64,000 nucleotides of DNA from Aminobacter anthyllidis (lineage in GTDB: Bacteria > Pseudomonadota > Alphaproteobacteria > Rhizobiales > Rhizobiaceae). The DNA is taken from the NCBI RefSeq assembly GCF_018555685.1, contig NZ_JAFLWW010000004.1, forward strand, positions 124,001-188,000. Reading direction: 5' to 3'. The translations under genes were made by a program, and so were the position numbers. Of the stretch, positions 17,390 to 26,818 are shown in pieces; position 1 is the stretch's first letter, and the number at the start of each line of letters is the position of its first letter. The notes beneath the pieces are model-generated. The model did not search any database. It was not told where the DNA came from and saw only the letters and a list, made by a program, of their open reading frames with translations.

Positions 17390-18382
17390 ATGCGATTGTT
17401 GAAGACGGCGCTCGTCGCGGGCGCCCTTGCGGTTCTGTCTGCCACCACCATTGCTTCTGCCTATGCGCAGGAAACCAAGATCGGCTTCATCGTGAAGCAG
17501 CCCGAGGAACCCTGGTTCCAGGACGAATGGAAGTTTGCCGACCAGGCCGCCAAGGAAAAAGGCTTTACGCTGGTCAAGATCGGCGCCGAGGACGGCGAGA
17601 AGCTGATGTCGGCGATCGACAACCTCGGCGCCCAGGGCGCGCAGGGCTTTATCGTCTGCACGCCCGACGTCAAGCTAGGGCCTGGCATCGTCGCCAAGGC
17701 AGCGGCCAACAACCTCAAGGTGATGACGGTCGATGACCGTCTTGTCAGCGCCGACGGCAAGCCGATCGAGGAGGTCCCGCATATGGGCATCTCCGCGACC
17801 AAAATTGGCGAGGCTGTCGGCCAGGCCATCGTCGACGAAATGAAGGCCCGTGGCTGGAAGGCCGAAGAGGTTGGCGCCATCCGCGTCTCCTACGACCAGC
17901 TTCCGACCGCCGTCGACCGCGTCGAGGGCGCGATCTCGGTGCTCAAGGCCAATGGCTTCAAGGCCGAGAACATCTTCGATGCGCCGCAGGCCAAGACTGA
18001 CACCGAAGCAGCGCTCAATGCCGCGACGGTTGTCCTGAACAAGAACGCCAACATCAAGAAGTGGGTCGCCTTCGGCCTCAATGACGAGGCAGTTCTGGGT
18101 GCCGTGCGTGCATCGGAAGGCGTTGGCATCGCGGCTGACGGCATGATCGGTGTCGGCATCGGCGGCGCGGACTCGGCGATCAACGAGTTCAAGAAGCCCG
18201 CGGCCACCGGTTTCATCGGCTCGGTGATCATCTCGCCGAAGCGCCATGGCTATGAGACCGCGCTCAACATGTACGAGTGGGTTGCCAACGGCAAGGAACC
18301 GGAGAAGCTGATCCTGACCGCCGGTGCGCTTGCCAAGCGCGACGACTTCGAAAAGGTCCGTGCGGAACTCGGCATCGAGTAA
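17390..18382 (+). CDS. araF: L-arabinose/galactose-type sugar ABC transporter, periplasmic binding protein
   Basis: This 330-residue protein is close in length and sequence type to E. coli AraF. The signal peptide MRLLKTALVAGALAVLSATT... ends at AYAQ (about residue 24). The mature part starts ETKIGFIVKQPEEPWFQDEW, typical of AraF. ATG 17390 follows a strong GGGAGGAG site at 17378-17384; an upstream start in the same frame would add MGGVH, which overlaps that site. It is the first gene of an operon for a CUT2-type importer plus oxidative sugar catabolism. AraF-type proteins bind L-arabinose and often D-galactose and D-fucose, which fits the two catabolic routes encoded downstream. Confidence 0.88.
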   Translation: MRLLKTALVAGALAVLSATTIASAYAQETKIGFIVKQPEEPWFQDEWKFADQAAKEKGFTLVKIGAEDGEKLMSAIDNLGAQGAQGFIVCTPDVKLGPGIVAKAAANNLKVMTVDDRLVSADGKPIEEVPHMGISATKIGEAVGQAIVDEMKARGWKAEEVGAIRVSYDQLPTAVDRVEGAISVLKANGFKAENIFDAPQAKTDTEAALNAATVVLNKNANIKKWVAFGLNDEAVLGAVRASEGVGIAADGMIGVGIGGADSAINEFKKPAATGFIGSVIISPKRHGYETALNMYEWVANGKEPEKLILTAGALAKRDDFEKVRAELGIE

Positions 18383-18450
18383 TCGCTGCAACATTGAACG
18401 GTGTCCGGCGGCGGTGCTTTGCTGCCGCCGGACATTCAGGAGGACCGTCG

Positions 18451-19962
18451 ATGTCATTTCTCGAATTTTCCCACATCTCCAAGGCCTATCCTGGCGTCCA
18501 GGCTCTGTCCGACGTGTCGTTTTCTGTCGCAAAGGGGGCCATCCATGGCCTGATGGGCGAAAACGGTGCCGGCAAGTCGACGATGATCCGGGTGCTTTCC
18601 GGGGACCAGCACGCTGACACTGGCGACATCGTCATTGACGGCCAGGTCCAGAAATACGCTTCGACGCGCGACGCTTTTCATGCCGGCGTCATCGTCATTC
18701 ACCAGGAGTTGCAGCTGGTTCCGGAGCTTACGGTCGCGGAAAACCTGCGGCTCGGCCGCTTCCCGGCCAACGCCGGCGTCATCCAGGCCAGGCAGATGTT
18801 TTCGGAAGTCGGCGAGAAGCTGAAATCTGCGGGCATCGACATCGACCCGCGTCGCAAGGTCAAGACTTTGTCGATCGGCGAACGCCAGATGGTCGAGATC
18901 GCCAAGGCGATCATGCTCGATGCACGCGTGATCGCGCTCGACGAACCGACCTCGTCACTGTCGTCGCGTGAAAGCGAAATCCTGTTTGCCCTGATCGAGC
19001 GCCTGCGCGCCGAAGGCAAGGTCATCCTCTATATCTCCCACCGCCTTGACGAGGTGTTCCGGCTTTGCGACAGCCTGACGGTGCTGCGCGACGGCAAGCT
19101 GGCCGCCCATCATCCGAGCCTCGAAAACGTCACGCGCGAACAGGTGGTGGCCGAGATGGTCGGCCGCGAGATCTCCAATGTCTGGGGCTGGCGCGCCCGC
19201 ACCGTGGGCGATGTCAGGCTGAAGGCCGAAGCCATCGCGGGCGACAAGCTCATGCAGCCGGCGAGCTTCGAGGCCAGGGCCGGCGAAATTCTCGGCTTCT
19301 TCGGACTGATCGGCGCCGGCCGTTCCGAATTGATGCGCCTGGTCTATGGCGCTGACCTACGCAGCGGCGGAACGATCAGCGTTGACGGACAAGCAATACG
19401 CGCAGTCGATCCGCGCCAGGCTATCCGCGCAGGAATCGTGCTCTGCTCCGAGGACCGCAAGCATGACGGCATCATCCAGGGGCGCTCGCTGGAGGAGAAC
19501 ATCAACATCTCCTCGCGTCGTCACAACACGCGTTTCGGCATCCTCAATCCGCGCAAGGAAGCCGAAATCGCCGAGACCTACATCAAGAAGCTCAAGGTGC
19601 GCACGCCTTCGCGCAAGCAGGACATCCTGAACCTGTCCGGCGGCAACCAGCAGAAGGTCATCCTCGGCCGCTGGCTTTCCGAACAGGGCGTCCGCGTCCT
19701 GATCGTCGACGAGCCGACACGCGGCATCGATGTCGGCGCCAAATCCGAAATCTACGAAATCCTCTACCAGCTTGCTGAGCAAGGCATGGCGATCATCGTC
19801 GTGTCCAGCGAACTGCCCGAGGTGATGGGCATCTGCGACCGTATCCTGGTCATGTGCGGCGGCCGCATCTCGGCACACATCGACCGCAACGATTTCAGCG
19901 AGCGTGCAATCCTGGCGGCAGCGCTTCCCGACAAGAAGACGCCAGACGCAATCGCTTCCTAA
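18451..19962 (+). CDS. araG: Sugar ABC transporter ATPase, AraG-like (two nucleotide-binding domains)
   Basis: This 503-residue CUT2 ATPase has two fused nucleotide-binding domains. Domain 1 shows Walker A GENGAGKST, signature LSIGERQMVEIAKAI and Walker B VIALDEPTSSL. Domain 2 has the usual divergent P-loop (GFFGLIGAGRSELMRLVYG), LSGGNQQKVILGRWL and LIVDEPTRGIDVGAKSE. The start MSFLEFSHISKAYPG at 18451 has AGGAGGA upstream; the longer frame back to 18277 overlaps the binding-protein gene. Length equals that of AraG (about 504). It energises import of the sugar delivered by the AraF-like protein. Confidence 0.92.
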   Translation: MSFLEFSHISKAYPGVQALSDVSFSVAKGAIHGLMGENGAGKSTMIRVLSGDQHADTGDIVIDGQVQKYASTRDAFHAGVIVIHQELQLVPELTVAENLRLGRFPANAGVIQARQMFSEVGEKLKSAGIDIDPRRKVKTLSIGERQMVEIAKAIMLDARVIALDEPTSSLSSRESEILFALIERLRAEGKVILYISHRLDEVFRLCDSLTVLRDGKLAAHHPSLENVTREQVVAEMVGREISNVWGWRARTVGDVRLKAEAIAGDKLMQPASFEARAGEILGFFGLIGAGRSELMRLVYGADLRSGGTISVDGQAIRAVDPRQAIRAGIVLCSEDRKHDGIIQGRSLEENINISSRRHNTRFGILNPRKEAEIAETYIKKLKVRTPSRKQDILNLSGGNQQKVILGRWLSEQGVRVLIVDEPTRGIDVGAKSEIYEILYQLAEQGMAIIVVSSELPEVMGICDRILVMCGGRISAHIDRNDFSERAILAAALPDKKTPDAIAS

Positions 19963-19973
19963 GGGGACTGAGC

Positions 19974-20924
19974 ATGACAAACTCTTTCAAGAAGATACTG
20001 CTCGGCGACCAGGGCCTCGTCGTGATCTTCGTGCTGGCCTTTGCGCTGGTGTCGGTCTTCGTCCCGAACTTCCTGACCGAGCGCAACATGCTGGGCCTGC
20101 TGCAGTCGGTCGTCACCGTCGGCATCGTTGCCTGCACGATGATGTTCTGCCTGGCCGCGAGGGATTTCGACCTGTCGGTCGGCTCGATCGTCGCCTTTGC
20201 CGGCATGGTCGCCGTCATGGCCTCGAATGCCACCGGTTCGATCATGGTCGGAATCCTCGCAGCCCTGCTTTGCGGCGGCGCCGTCGGCCTGATCAACGGC
20301 GTGGTCATCGCCAAATTCCGCATCAACGCGCTGATCACCACGCTGGCAACCATGCAGATCGTGCGCGGCCTCGCACTGATTGCGTCGGACGGCCGTGCGG
20401 TCGGTATCAATGATCCGAACTTCTACCAGCTCGCGCTGTCCAAGCTCTTCGGCATTCCGTCGCCGATCTGGGTATTGGCGATCCTGTTCGTGGTGTTCGG
20501 TTTCGTTCTGAACCGTACCGTCTTCGGCAAGAACACGCTGGCCATCGGCGGCAATCCGGAAGCGTCGCGTCTTGCCGGCGTCAATGTCGACTGGACGCGC
20601 ATCTGGATCTTCACGCTGCAGGGTATGGTCTGCGCCATCGCCGGCATCCTGCTCGCCTCGCGCATCACCTCTGGCCAGCCCAATGCGGCCATTGGCCTCG
20701 AGCTCTCGGTCATCTCGGCATGCGTGCTCGGCGGCGTTTCGCTGGCCGGTGGCCGCGCGGCCATTGCCGGGGTGATCGTCGGTGTGATGATCATGGGCAT
20801 CGCCGAGAATGTCATGAACCTGCTCAACATCCCGGCCTTCTACCAGTACATCGTCCGTGGCGTGATCCTGCTGCTCGCCGTGTTGCTCGACAACCTCAGG
20901 TCCAGCGCGCTCGGACGCCGTTGA
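19974..20924 (+). CDS. araH: Sugar ABC transporter permease, AraH-like
   Basis: This 316-residue CUT2 permease begins MTNSFKKILLGDQGLVVIFV at 19974, 11 bp after the araG-like stop; the frame is open back to 19854 but that part overlaps araG. It has 8-10 hydrophobic helices and the family segments CLAARDFDLSVGSIVAF, NGVVIAKFRINALITTLATM and GGNPEASRLAGVNV. It is followed at a distance of one base by the mutarotase gene, so the operon is tightly packed. Confidence 0.92.
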   Translation: MTNSFKKILLGDQGLVVIFVLAFALVSVFVPNFLTERNMLGLLQSVVTVGIVACTMMFCLAARDFDLSVGSIVAFAGMVAVMASNATGSIMVGILAALLCGGAVGLINGVVIAKFRINALITTLATMQIVRGLALIASDGRAVGINDPNFYQLALSKLFGIPSPIWVLAILFVVFGFVLNRTVFGKNTLAIGGNPEASRLAGVNVDWTRIWIFTLQGMVCAIAGILLASRITSGQPNAAIGLELSVISACVLGGVSLAGGRAAIAGVIVGVMIMGIAENVMNLLNIPAFYQYIVRGVILLLAVLLDNLRSSALGRR

Positions 20925-20925
20925 G

Positions 20926-21804
20926 ATGCAAGGGTTTGTCGAGCTTGAAAACGACCGCCTGTCGCTGCGGGTGAGGTTGAAGGGCGGGGCGGTCGTTGAC
21001 GGCCAGACGAGCGATGGCCGGCCCTTCCTGCGCCGGCACGGCGACGGCGCGTTCGATGTTTTGCGTTCGGCGTGCTTTCCGCTGGTTCCGGTCGGCAATC
21101 GCGTCGAAGGAAACGGTTTCGAGCTGGGTGGCAGAAGCTATCGCTTCAAGCCCAACACGGCCGAGCCGAACTACATCCATGGCGACGGCTGGCTGGCCGA
21201 ATGGAACATTGAAGATGCATCGGCCACGCATGCCCAGCTCGCTTTCAAGCAGCTGCGGCCGGCGAAGTCGCCACACGTCTATCGCGCGGTCCAGGCCGTC
21301 ACACTCGACGGTCCAACCGTAACCCTTGGGCTTGCGGTGACGAACCTGGGTAGCGAGACGTTGCCGTTTGGCATCGGCTTCCATCCCTATTTTCCCCGCA
21401 CCGAGGACACCCGGTTCATGGCCCCGGCGACAGCTTGGTGGACCGAGCGCGAGGGCTGTCTGCCAGGCGTGCGCACGCCGATTCCGGACAATGCCGATTT
21501 CGCGACGCTGCGCCGGTTGCCGCGCCGCAGGCTGAACAATTGCTTCGAAGGCTGGAACGGGCAGGCACGGATCATCTGGCCCGAGATGAAGCTCGCGGCG
21601 GACATCGCTGCCGATGCGTTGTTCTCGCGCTACATGCTCTATGCGCCGGTAGACGACCGCAGCTTCATCTGCCTGGAGCCGATGTCGCATACGCCCAATG
21701 CGCTGGCGCTTGCCGGGCCGGAAGCGCTGCACCTTCTAGCGCCCGACGAGACGCTCTCCGGCGTTTTCTCGATCACTGTTTCTGACTGCGAGGATTTCCA
21801 ATGA
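20926..21804 (+). CDS. Aldose 1-epimerase (mutarotase) family protein
   Basis: This 292-residue protein interconverts the alpha and beta anomers of an aldose, here presumably galactose or arabinose, to feed the pyranose-specific dehydrogenase encoded next. The catalytic elements are visible: His in NYIHGDGW, His in GIGFHPYFPR and the C-terminal Glu in ICLEPMSHTPNAL. The start codon overlaps the end of araH by spacing of one base, and the stop overlaps the next gene by 4 bp (ATGA), so translation is coupled. Confidence 0.85.
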   Translation: MQGFVELENDRLSLRVRLKGGAVVDGQTSDGRPFLRRHGDGAFDVLRSACFPLVPVGNRVEGNGFELGGRSYRFKPNTAEPNYIHGDGWLAEWNIEDASATHAQLAFKQLRPAKSPHVYRAVQAVTLDGPTVTLGLAVTNLGSETLPFGIGFHPYFPRTEDTRFMAPATAWWTEREGCLPGVRTPIPDNADFATLRRLPRRRLNNCFEGWNGQARIIWPEMKLAADIAADALFSRYMLYAPVDDRSFICLEPMSHTPNALALAGPEALHLLAPDETLSGVFSITVSDCEDFQ

Positions 21805-22583
21805 GCGACCGTCTTGTCGGCAAACGCATTTTCGTGACCGGTGCAGCACAGGGCATTGGCCTGGCCATAGCCCAGGAATGTCTGAAGGAAGGCGCGAAAC
21901 TATTCATCGTCGATCGCGATGGACCACTGCTGCGCGAGACCGTCGAACGGCTCAATGCAGACGAAGGCGCACTTGGCTATGCCGAAGCCGATATCTCTGA
22001 TGCTTCGGCTATCACTGCCGCCATGGCGCAGGCCGACAAAACGATCGGCCCCGTCAACGCGCTGATCAATAATGCCGGCATCAACGTCTTCAATTCGCCG
22101 CTCGAGACCACCGATGCCGAGTGGCAGCGTTGCTTCGACGTCAATCTCAAGGGCGCATGGAATTGCTGCAAGGCAGCGTTGCCAGGCATGATTTCGGCCG
22201 GCGGCGGGGCGATTCTCAACATCGCCTCGACGCATTCCTTCACCATCATTCCGCACACCTTCCCCTATCCGCTCGCCAAGCACGCGCTGCTTGGTCTCAC
22301 CAAGTCCCTGGCGCTCGAATATGCGGCTGCCGGCGTGCGCGTGAATGCGCTCGCGCCCGGCTATGTCGAGACGCAGAAGAACATCGACTACTGGAACAGC
22401 TTTGCCGATCCGGCGAAGGCACGTGCCGAAACCCTGGCGCTCCATCCCGGCAAGCGCATTGCCACCACCACCGAGATCGCCAAGGCAGCGGTGTTCATGA
22501 TCTCGGACGAATGCCCGTTCATGAACGCCGCCTGCCTGGTCGTCGACGGTGGGTTGAGCGTCCTCCAGCACGCCGCGCAGTGA
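21801..22583 (+). CDS. SDR-family sugar 1-dehydrogenase (probable galactose/arabinose dehydrogenase)
   Basis: This 260-residue classical short-chain dehydrogenase has the nucleotide motif TGAAQGIG (about 14-21), the structural NNAG (LINNAGINVF), a Ser in ILNIASTHS and the active-site YPLAK. An Asp at the end of beta-2 (VDRDG) suggests NAD preference. Its place between a mutarotase and downstream ketodeoxygalactonate kinase, aldolase and lactonase genes indicates it oxidises D-galactose and/or L-arabinose to the lactone. The exact sugar is inferred from context. Confidence 0.82.
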   Translation: MSDRLVGKRIFVTGAAQGIGLAIAQECLKEGAKLFIVDRDGPLLRETVERLNADEGALGYAEADISDASAITAAMAQADKTIGPVNALINNAGINVFNSPLETTDAEWQRCFDVNLKGAWNCCKAALPGMISAGGGAILNIASTHSFTIIPHTFPYPLAKHALLGLTKSLALEYAAAGVRVNALAPGYVETQKNIDYWNSFADPAKARAETLALHPGKRIATTTEIAKAAVFMISDECPFMNAACLVVDGGLSVLQHAAQ

Positions 22584-22590
22584 GGGGACG

Positions 22591-23529
22591 ATGAGCACAT
22601 CACCCGTCATAGTGGCGATCGATTGGGGAACCACCCGCATGCGGGCATGGCTCCTCGATACCGAAGGTGCCGCCCTTGCCGAAAATCGCAGCGACGAAGG
22701 GCTGACCACCGCCCAGACGGTCGGCTTCGAGCCCATTCTCGAACGATGCCTTGCTGCCTTGCGCGCGCCGGACGGTCTACCTGTCATCATCTGCGGCATG
22801 GCCGGCGCGCGCCAGGGATGGATCGAGGCGCCTTATGTCGACGTCCCGTCCTCGATTACGGCGATCCTGAGGGGCGCTGTCCGCGTTCCCCATGCGGGAC
22901 GCGATATCCGCATTGTGCCTGGCCTTGCCCAGCGCAGTACTGACGCCCCCGACGTGATGCGGGGCGAGGAGACACAACTCGCCGGCTCAAGGCTCGAGGA
23001 TGCCGGCAGACATGTGGTTTGCATGCCGGGTACCCACTCCAAATGGGTGGTCGTCGACAGCGGTGTCGTCGAGACTTTCCGGACGTGGCCAACCGGTGAA
23101 TTGTTCGCGCTGCTTTCAAGCCACTCCATCCTGCGCCATTCGATTGGCGAGCAGCCGTCCCCCGTCCGGGCAGAGAACCCGGTGTTTGCAAGAGCTTGCG
23201 AGATCGCGCTGGCCGAAGGCGGCGATTTCGCGTCTCGTCTGTTTTCGATCCGGGCCGGTTCGCTGCTTCATGGTCTGACGCCTGAGGGCGCGGCGGCTAT
23301 GCTTTCCGGCCTGATGATAGGCAGCGAGGTAGCATCGGCTCGGCGACAGTTCCTCCTTGCTGATCGGAGTGTGACCCTCGTTGCTTCCGGCACGCTCGCC
23401 ACCCTGTATCGCCATGTCTTCAAGATCGCCGGGCTCGAAGTCCGCGACATCGATGCCGACGCCGCTGTGCGCATCGGTCTATGTGAGGCCGCGCGCCAGA
23501 ACGAAATGATCCAAGGAGTGCGGGCATGA
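22591..23529 (+). CDS. dgoK: 2-dehydro-3-deoxygalactonokinase
   Basis: This 312-residue kinase phosphorylates 2-keto-3-deoxygalactonate at O-6. It begins with the phosphate loop VAIDWGTTRMRAWLLD and carries the family motif CMPGTHSKWVVVDSGVVETF followed by TWPTGELFALLSSHS. ATG 22591 follows GAGGGGACG. It overlaps the start of dgoA by 4 bp, so kinase and aldolase are translated together. With dgoD on the opposite strand it forms the De Ley-Doudoroff route for D-galactose. Confidence 0.94.
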   Translation: MSTSPVIVAIDWGTTRMRAWLLDTEGAALAENRSDEGLTTAQTVGFEPILERCLAALRAPDGLPVIICGMAGARQGWIEAPYVDVPSSITAILRGAVRVPHAGRDIRIVPGLAQRSTDAPDVMRGEETQLAGSRLEDAGRHVVCMPGTHSKWVVVDSGVVETFRTWPTGELFALLSSHSILRHSIGEQPSPVRAENPVFARACEIALAEGGDFASRLFSIRAGSLLHGLTPEGAAAMLSGLMIGSEVASARRQFLLADRSVTLVASGTLATLYRHVFKIAGLEVRDIDADAAVRIGLCEAARQNEMIQGVRA

Positions 23530-24176
23530 CCAGGACAGCGGAATTTCCGAAACTGCGGCGCGGGCTGGTCGCGATCCTGCGCGGCCTCACTCCCGATCAG
23601 GCCGTTGCAGTGGCCGGCGTGATCTACGAGGCCGGCATCGAGGCGATCGAAGTGCCGCTCAACTCGCCGGAGCCTTTCACATCCATTGCCGGCATCGTCC
23701 AGAGTCTGCCTGCATCCGCGCTCATCGGCGCGGGCACGGTCCTTGAAGCAACTCAGGTCGATAGCCTGGCTGAGGTTGGCGGTCGTCTTGTCGTCAGCCC
23801 CAACATCGATGCCGAAGTCATGGCCGCGGCTGCCCGCCATCGCATGGTGACCATGCCCGGGGTGATGAGCCCGACCGAGGCGTTCAAGGCAATGCAACTG
23901 GGTGCCTCGGCGCTCAAGTTTTTTCCTGCCAGCGTGCTCGGTGTCGGTGGCATTGCCGCCATGCGCGCGGTGCTGCCTAAAGATACGATTGTCGGCGCCG
24001 TCGGCGGGGTTTCAGATCGCGACTTCGCCAGCTATCGCGCAGCCGGCGTCACCGCCTTCGGGCTTGGCACCAGCCTGTTCCGCCCTGGCATGGGCGTCGA
24101 GGAGGTGGCGGCGCGGGCAAGGTCCGCGGTTGCCGCCTGGGACGAGGCTTTCGAGGGCAACAGCAATGCCGACTAA
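23526..24176 (+). CDS. dgoA: 2-dehydro-3-deoxy-6-phosphogalactonate aldolase
   Basis: This 216-residue class I aldolase splits KDPGal into pyruvate and glyceraldehyde 3-phosphate. Visible are the family start LVAILRGL, the Glu-containing IEAIEVPLNSPEP and the Schiff-base Lys at residue 131 in ALKFFPAS. In E. coli the old dgoA reading was split into aldolase and dehydratase; here it is aldolase only. The start overlaps dgoK by 4 bp and the stop overlaps the lactonase start by 11 bp. Confidence 0.94.
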   Translation: MTRTAEFPKLRRGLVAILRGLTPDQAVAVAGVIYEAGIEAIEVPLNSPEPFTSIAGIVQSLPASALIGAGTVLEATQVDSLAEVGGRLVVSPNIDAEVMAAAARHRMVTMPGVMSPTEAFKAMQLGASALKFFPASVLGVGGIAAMRAVLPKDTIVGAVGGVSDRDFASYRAAGVTAFGLGTSLFRPGMGVEEVAARARSAVAAWDEAFEGNSNAD

Positions 24177-25038
24177 CGTTTCGGTACTGTCCGACCATGC
24201 CTGCGAACTCGGCGAGGGGCCGAGCTACGATCCGGTCAGTGACACGCTTTACTGGTTCGACATCGTCAACGGCCTGCTGCTGGAGAAGTGCCTGGGCAAG
24301 GACGGCACCACCACAATCCAGCTCGGCCAGATGGCGAGTGCCCAGGCGAACATCGATGGCGAGCGCCAGCTGATCCTGACCGAGACCGGCCTTCATGTCA
24401 GGGACAGGACGTCTGGCCGCCTGGTCCTTCACACATCGGTGGAGGCGACGAACGCGGCCACGCGCTCCAACGATGCCCGCGTGCATCCCTGCGGCGCCTT
24501 GTGGTTCGGCACGATGGGCAAGCAGGCAGAGACAGGTGCCGGCAGCGTCTACTGGTTTTTTCGCGGCGAATTGCGCCAACTTTACAGCGGCATCTCGATC
24601 CCCAATTCGATCGCGTTCTCCCCCGACGGCACCATTGCCTATTACGCAGACACCGCGGTCGGACGGATCATGCGCGTCGCTTGCGACGCAAGGACCGGCC
24701 TGCCCGAAGGCGAGCCCAAGGTCTTCGCCGAAAGCGAGAGTGCGGGCAGCTTCGACGGATCGGTGGTCGACGCCGACGGAACCCTGTGGAACGCGCGCTG
24801 GGGCGAAGGGCGGCTCGCCGCCTACGCGCCCGGTGGCGAACTTGTCCAAGCGGTCCTGCTGCCGGTGAGCCAGCCGTCATGCCCGGCATTCGTCGGCAAA
24901 AATGCCGACCGTCTTGCGGTGACTTCCGCCTGGATCGGCCTAAGCGATGACGCGCGTCGTGCCGAGCCGGATGCCGGCAGGACTTTTCTGGTCGACCTGT
25001 CGGTCAAGGGCCGGCTGGAACCTGATGTGCTGATCTAG
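24166..25038 (+). CDS. SMP-30/gluconolactonase-family sugar lactonase
   Basis: This 290-residue six-bladed beta-propeller lactonase starts MPTNVSVLSDHACELGEGP at 24166. The Glu in CELGEGP and the segments TRSNDARVHPCGALWFGTMG (metal-site Asn and Asp) and SFDGSVVDADGTLWNARWGEG match the family. It should open galactono- or arabino-lactone made by the SDR enzyme. The frame is open to 23902, but that stretch is dgoA in another frame. Its first 11 bp overlap the end of dgoA. Confidence 0.87.
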   Translation: MPTNVSVLSDHACELGEGPSYDPVSDTLYWFDIVNGLLLEKCLGKDGTTTIQLGQMASAQANIDGERQLILTETGLHVRDRTSGRLVLHTSVEATNAATRSNDARVHPCGALWFGTMGKQAETGAGSVYWFFRGELRQLYSGISIPNSIAFSPDGTIAYYADTAVGRIMRVACDARTGLPEGEPKVFAESESAGSFDGSVVDADGTLWNARWGEGRLAAYAPGGELVQAVLLPVSQPSCPAFVGKNADRLAVTSAWIGLSDDARRAEPDAGRTFLVDLSVKGRLEPDVLI

Positions 25039-25091
25039 CGGCATGGCCGTGCGGCCGCTTTTGGCGGCTGTTCAACTACGGGAATACGATA

Positions 25092-26807
25092 GTGACACGG
25101 AAATTGCGTTCACAGGCCTGGTTCGGCGGCTTCGGCAAGGATGCCTTCATCCACCGCAGCTGGATGAAAAACAATGGACTGCCAGACGATGCTTTCGACG
25201 GTCGTCCGGTGATCGGCATCTGCAATACGTTCTCCGAACTCACACCTTGCAATGCGCATTTCCGCGGGCTGGTCGAGCATGTAAAAGCCGGCATCCTTGA
25301 GGCTGGTGGTCTGCCGCTCGAATTCCCGGTCTTTTCCTGCGGCGAATCCAGTCTGCGCCCGACCGCCATGCTGTTCCGCAATCTCGCTTCAATGGATGTC
25401 GAGGAAGCGATCCGCGGCAACCCGATGGACGGCGTGGTGCTGATGGCCGGTTGCGACAAGACCACCCCGTCGCTGGTCATGGGGGCTGCGTCCTGCGACG
25501 TGCCGGCGATCGTCGTTTCGGGTGGCCCGATGCTCAACGGCCGCTTCCGTGGCAAGCCGATCGGCTCTGGCACCGACGTCTGGAAGTTCTCCGAAGATGT
25601 TCGCGCCGGTCTGATGACCGAGCAGGAATTCGCCGCCGCGGAGAGCGCAATGTCGCGTTCGCCGGGCCATTGCATGACAATGGGCACCGCTTCGACAATG
25701 GCGTCGATGGTCGAGTCGCTCGGCCTGGCTTTGCCCGGCAACGCCGCCTATCCCGCCGTGGATGCCCACCGCGCGCGGCTTGCCCGCCTGTCGGGTCGGC
25801 GTATTGTCGAGATGGTCAAGGAAGATCTGCGGCTGTCCCAGATCCTGACCCGCAAGGCGTTTGCCAATGCGATCCGCATCAATGGCGCCATTGGCGGTTC
25901 GACCAATGCGGTCGTGCACCTGCTCGCCATCGCCGGCCGCATAGGCGCTGAACTGACCCTCGACGACTGGGATCATTTCGGCCGCGACATCCCGACCATC
26001 CTCAACCTGATGCCCTCGGGCAAATTCCTGATGGAAGAGTTCTGCTACGCTGGCGGCCTGCCGGCGGTGATGAAGGAAATCGCCGACCTGCTCGATCTCG
26101 ACGCTTTGACGGTGACCGGCAAGTCGGTCGGTGACAACATCGCATCGGCCGAGAATTTCAACCACGAGGTCATTCTTCCCCGCGCGCAGGCGCTGACCCA
26201 GCAGGGCGGCATCGCCGTTCTGCGCGGCAACCTCGCGCCCAACGGTGCTATCCTCAAGCCTTCGGCGGCATCGCCCGACCTGATGCGCCATCGCGGCCGC
26301 GCCGTGGTGTTCGAAAACATCGAGCACTACAAGGCGCGTGTCGACGACCCCGCGCTCGACATCGACGAGACCTGCGTCATGGTGCTGAAGAACTGCGGCC
26401 CCAAGGGCTATCCCGGCATGGCTGAGGTCGGCAACATGGCCCTGCCACGGAAGCTCTTGGAAAACGACGTACGCGACATGGTCCGCATTTCTGACGCGCG
26501 TATGTCGGGCACCGCGTTCGGCACCGTTGTCCTTCATGTGGCACCCGAAGCTGCCGTCGGTGGTCCGCTCGCGCTGGTCCAGGACGGCGACATGATCGAA
26601 CTCGACGTCGAGAACCGTCGCCTGCACATCGAAGTCGGCGACGACGAACTGGAACGCCGCCGCATGCTGTGGACCCCGCCGGTCGCCGAGATGCAGGGCG
26701 GCTACCAGAGTCTTTATGTCGAGCGCGTCATGCAGGCCGATCGCGGTGCCGACCTCGATTTTCTCGTTGGCTGCCGCGGCCATGACGTTCCGCGCGAAAG
26801 CCACTGA
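25092..26807 (+). CDS. IlvD/Edd-family sugar-acid dehydratase (probable L-arabonate dehydratase)
   Basis: This 571-residue Fe-S dehydratase of the IlvD/Edd family starts at a GTG (25092-25094). The cluster Cys residues appear in SCGESS (about residue 82), MAGCDKTTPS (about 122) and RSPGHCMTMGTAST (about 195), with the NGAIGGSTNAVVHLLAIA core. The C-terminal LWTPPVAEMQGGYQSLYVERVMQADRGADLDFL is typical of the arabonate/xylonate-dehydratase branch rather than biosynthetic IlvD. With a DgoD already present for galactonate, this second dehydratase most likely handles L-arabonate. Substrate is inference from subfamily and operon. Confidence 0.85.
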   Translation: MTRKLRSQAWFGGFGKDAFIHRSWMKNNGLPDDAFDGRPVIGICNTFSELTPCNAHFRGLVEHVKAGILEAGGLPLEFPVFSCGESSLRPTAMLFRNLASMDVEEAIRGNPMDGVVLMAGCDKTTPSLVMGAASCDVPAIVVSGGPMLNGRFRGKPIGSGTDVWKFSEDVRAGLMTEQEFAAAESAMSRSPGHCMTMGTASTMASMVESLGLALPGNAAYPAVDAHRARLARLSGRRIVEMVKEDLRLSQILTRKAFANAIRINGAIGGSTNAVVHLLAIAGRIGAELTLDDWDHFGRDIPTILNLMPSGKFLMEEFCYAGGLPAVMKEIADLLDLDALTVTGKSVGDNIASAENFNHEVILPRAQALTQQGGIAVLRGNLAPNGAILKPSAASPDLMRHRGRAVVFENIEHYKARVDDPALDIDETCVMVLKNCGPKGYPGMAEVGNMALPRKLLENDVRDMVRISDARMSGTAFGTVVLHVAPEAAVGGPLALVQDGDMIELDVENRRLHIEVGDDELERRRMLWTPPVAEMQGGYQSLYVERVMQADRGADLDFLVGCRGHDVPRESH

Positions 26808-26818
26808 GGGAAGTTGCG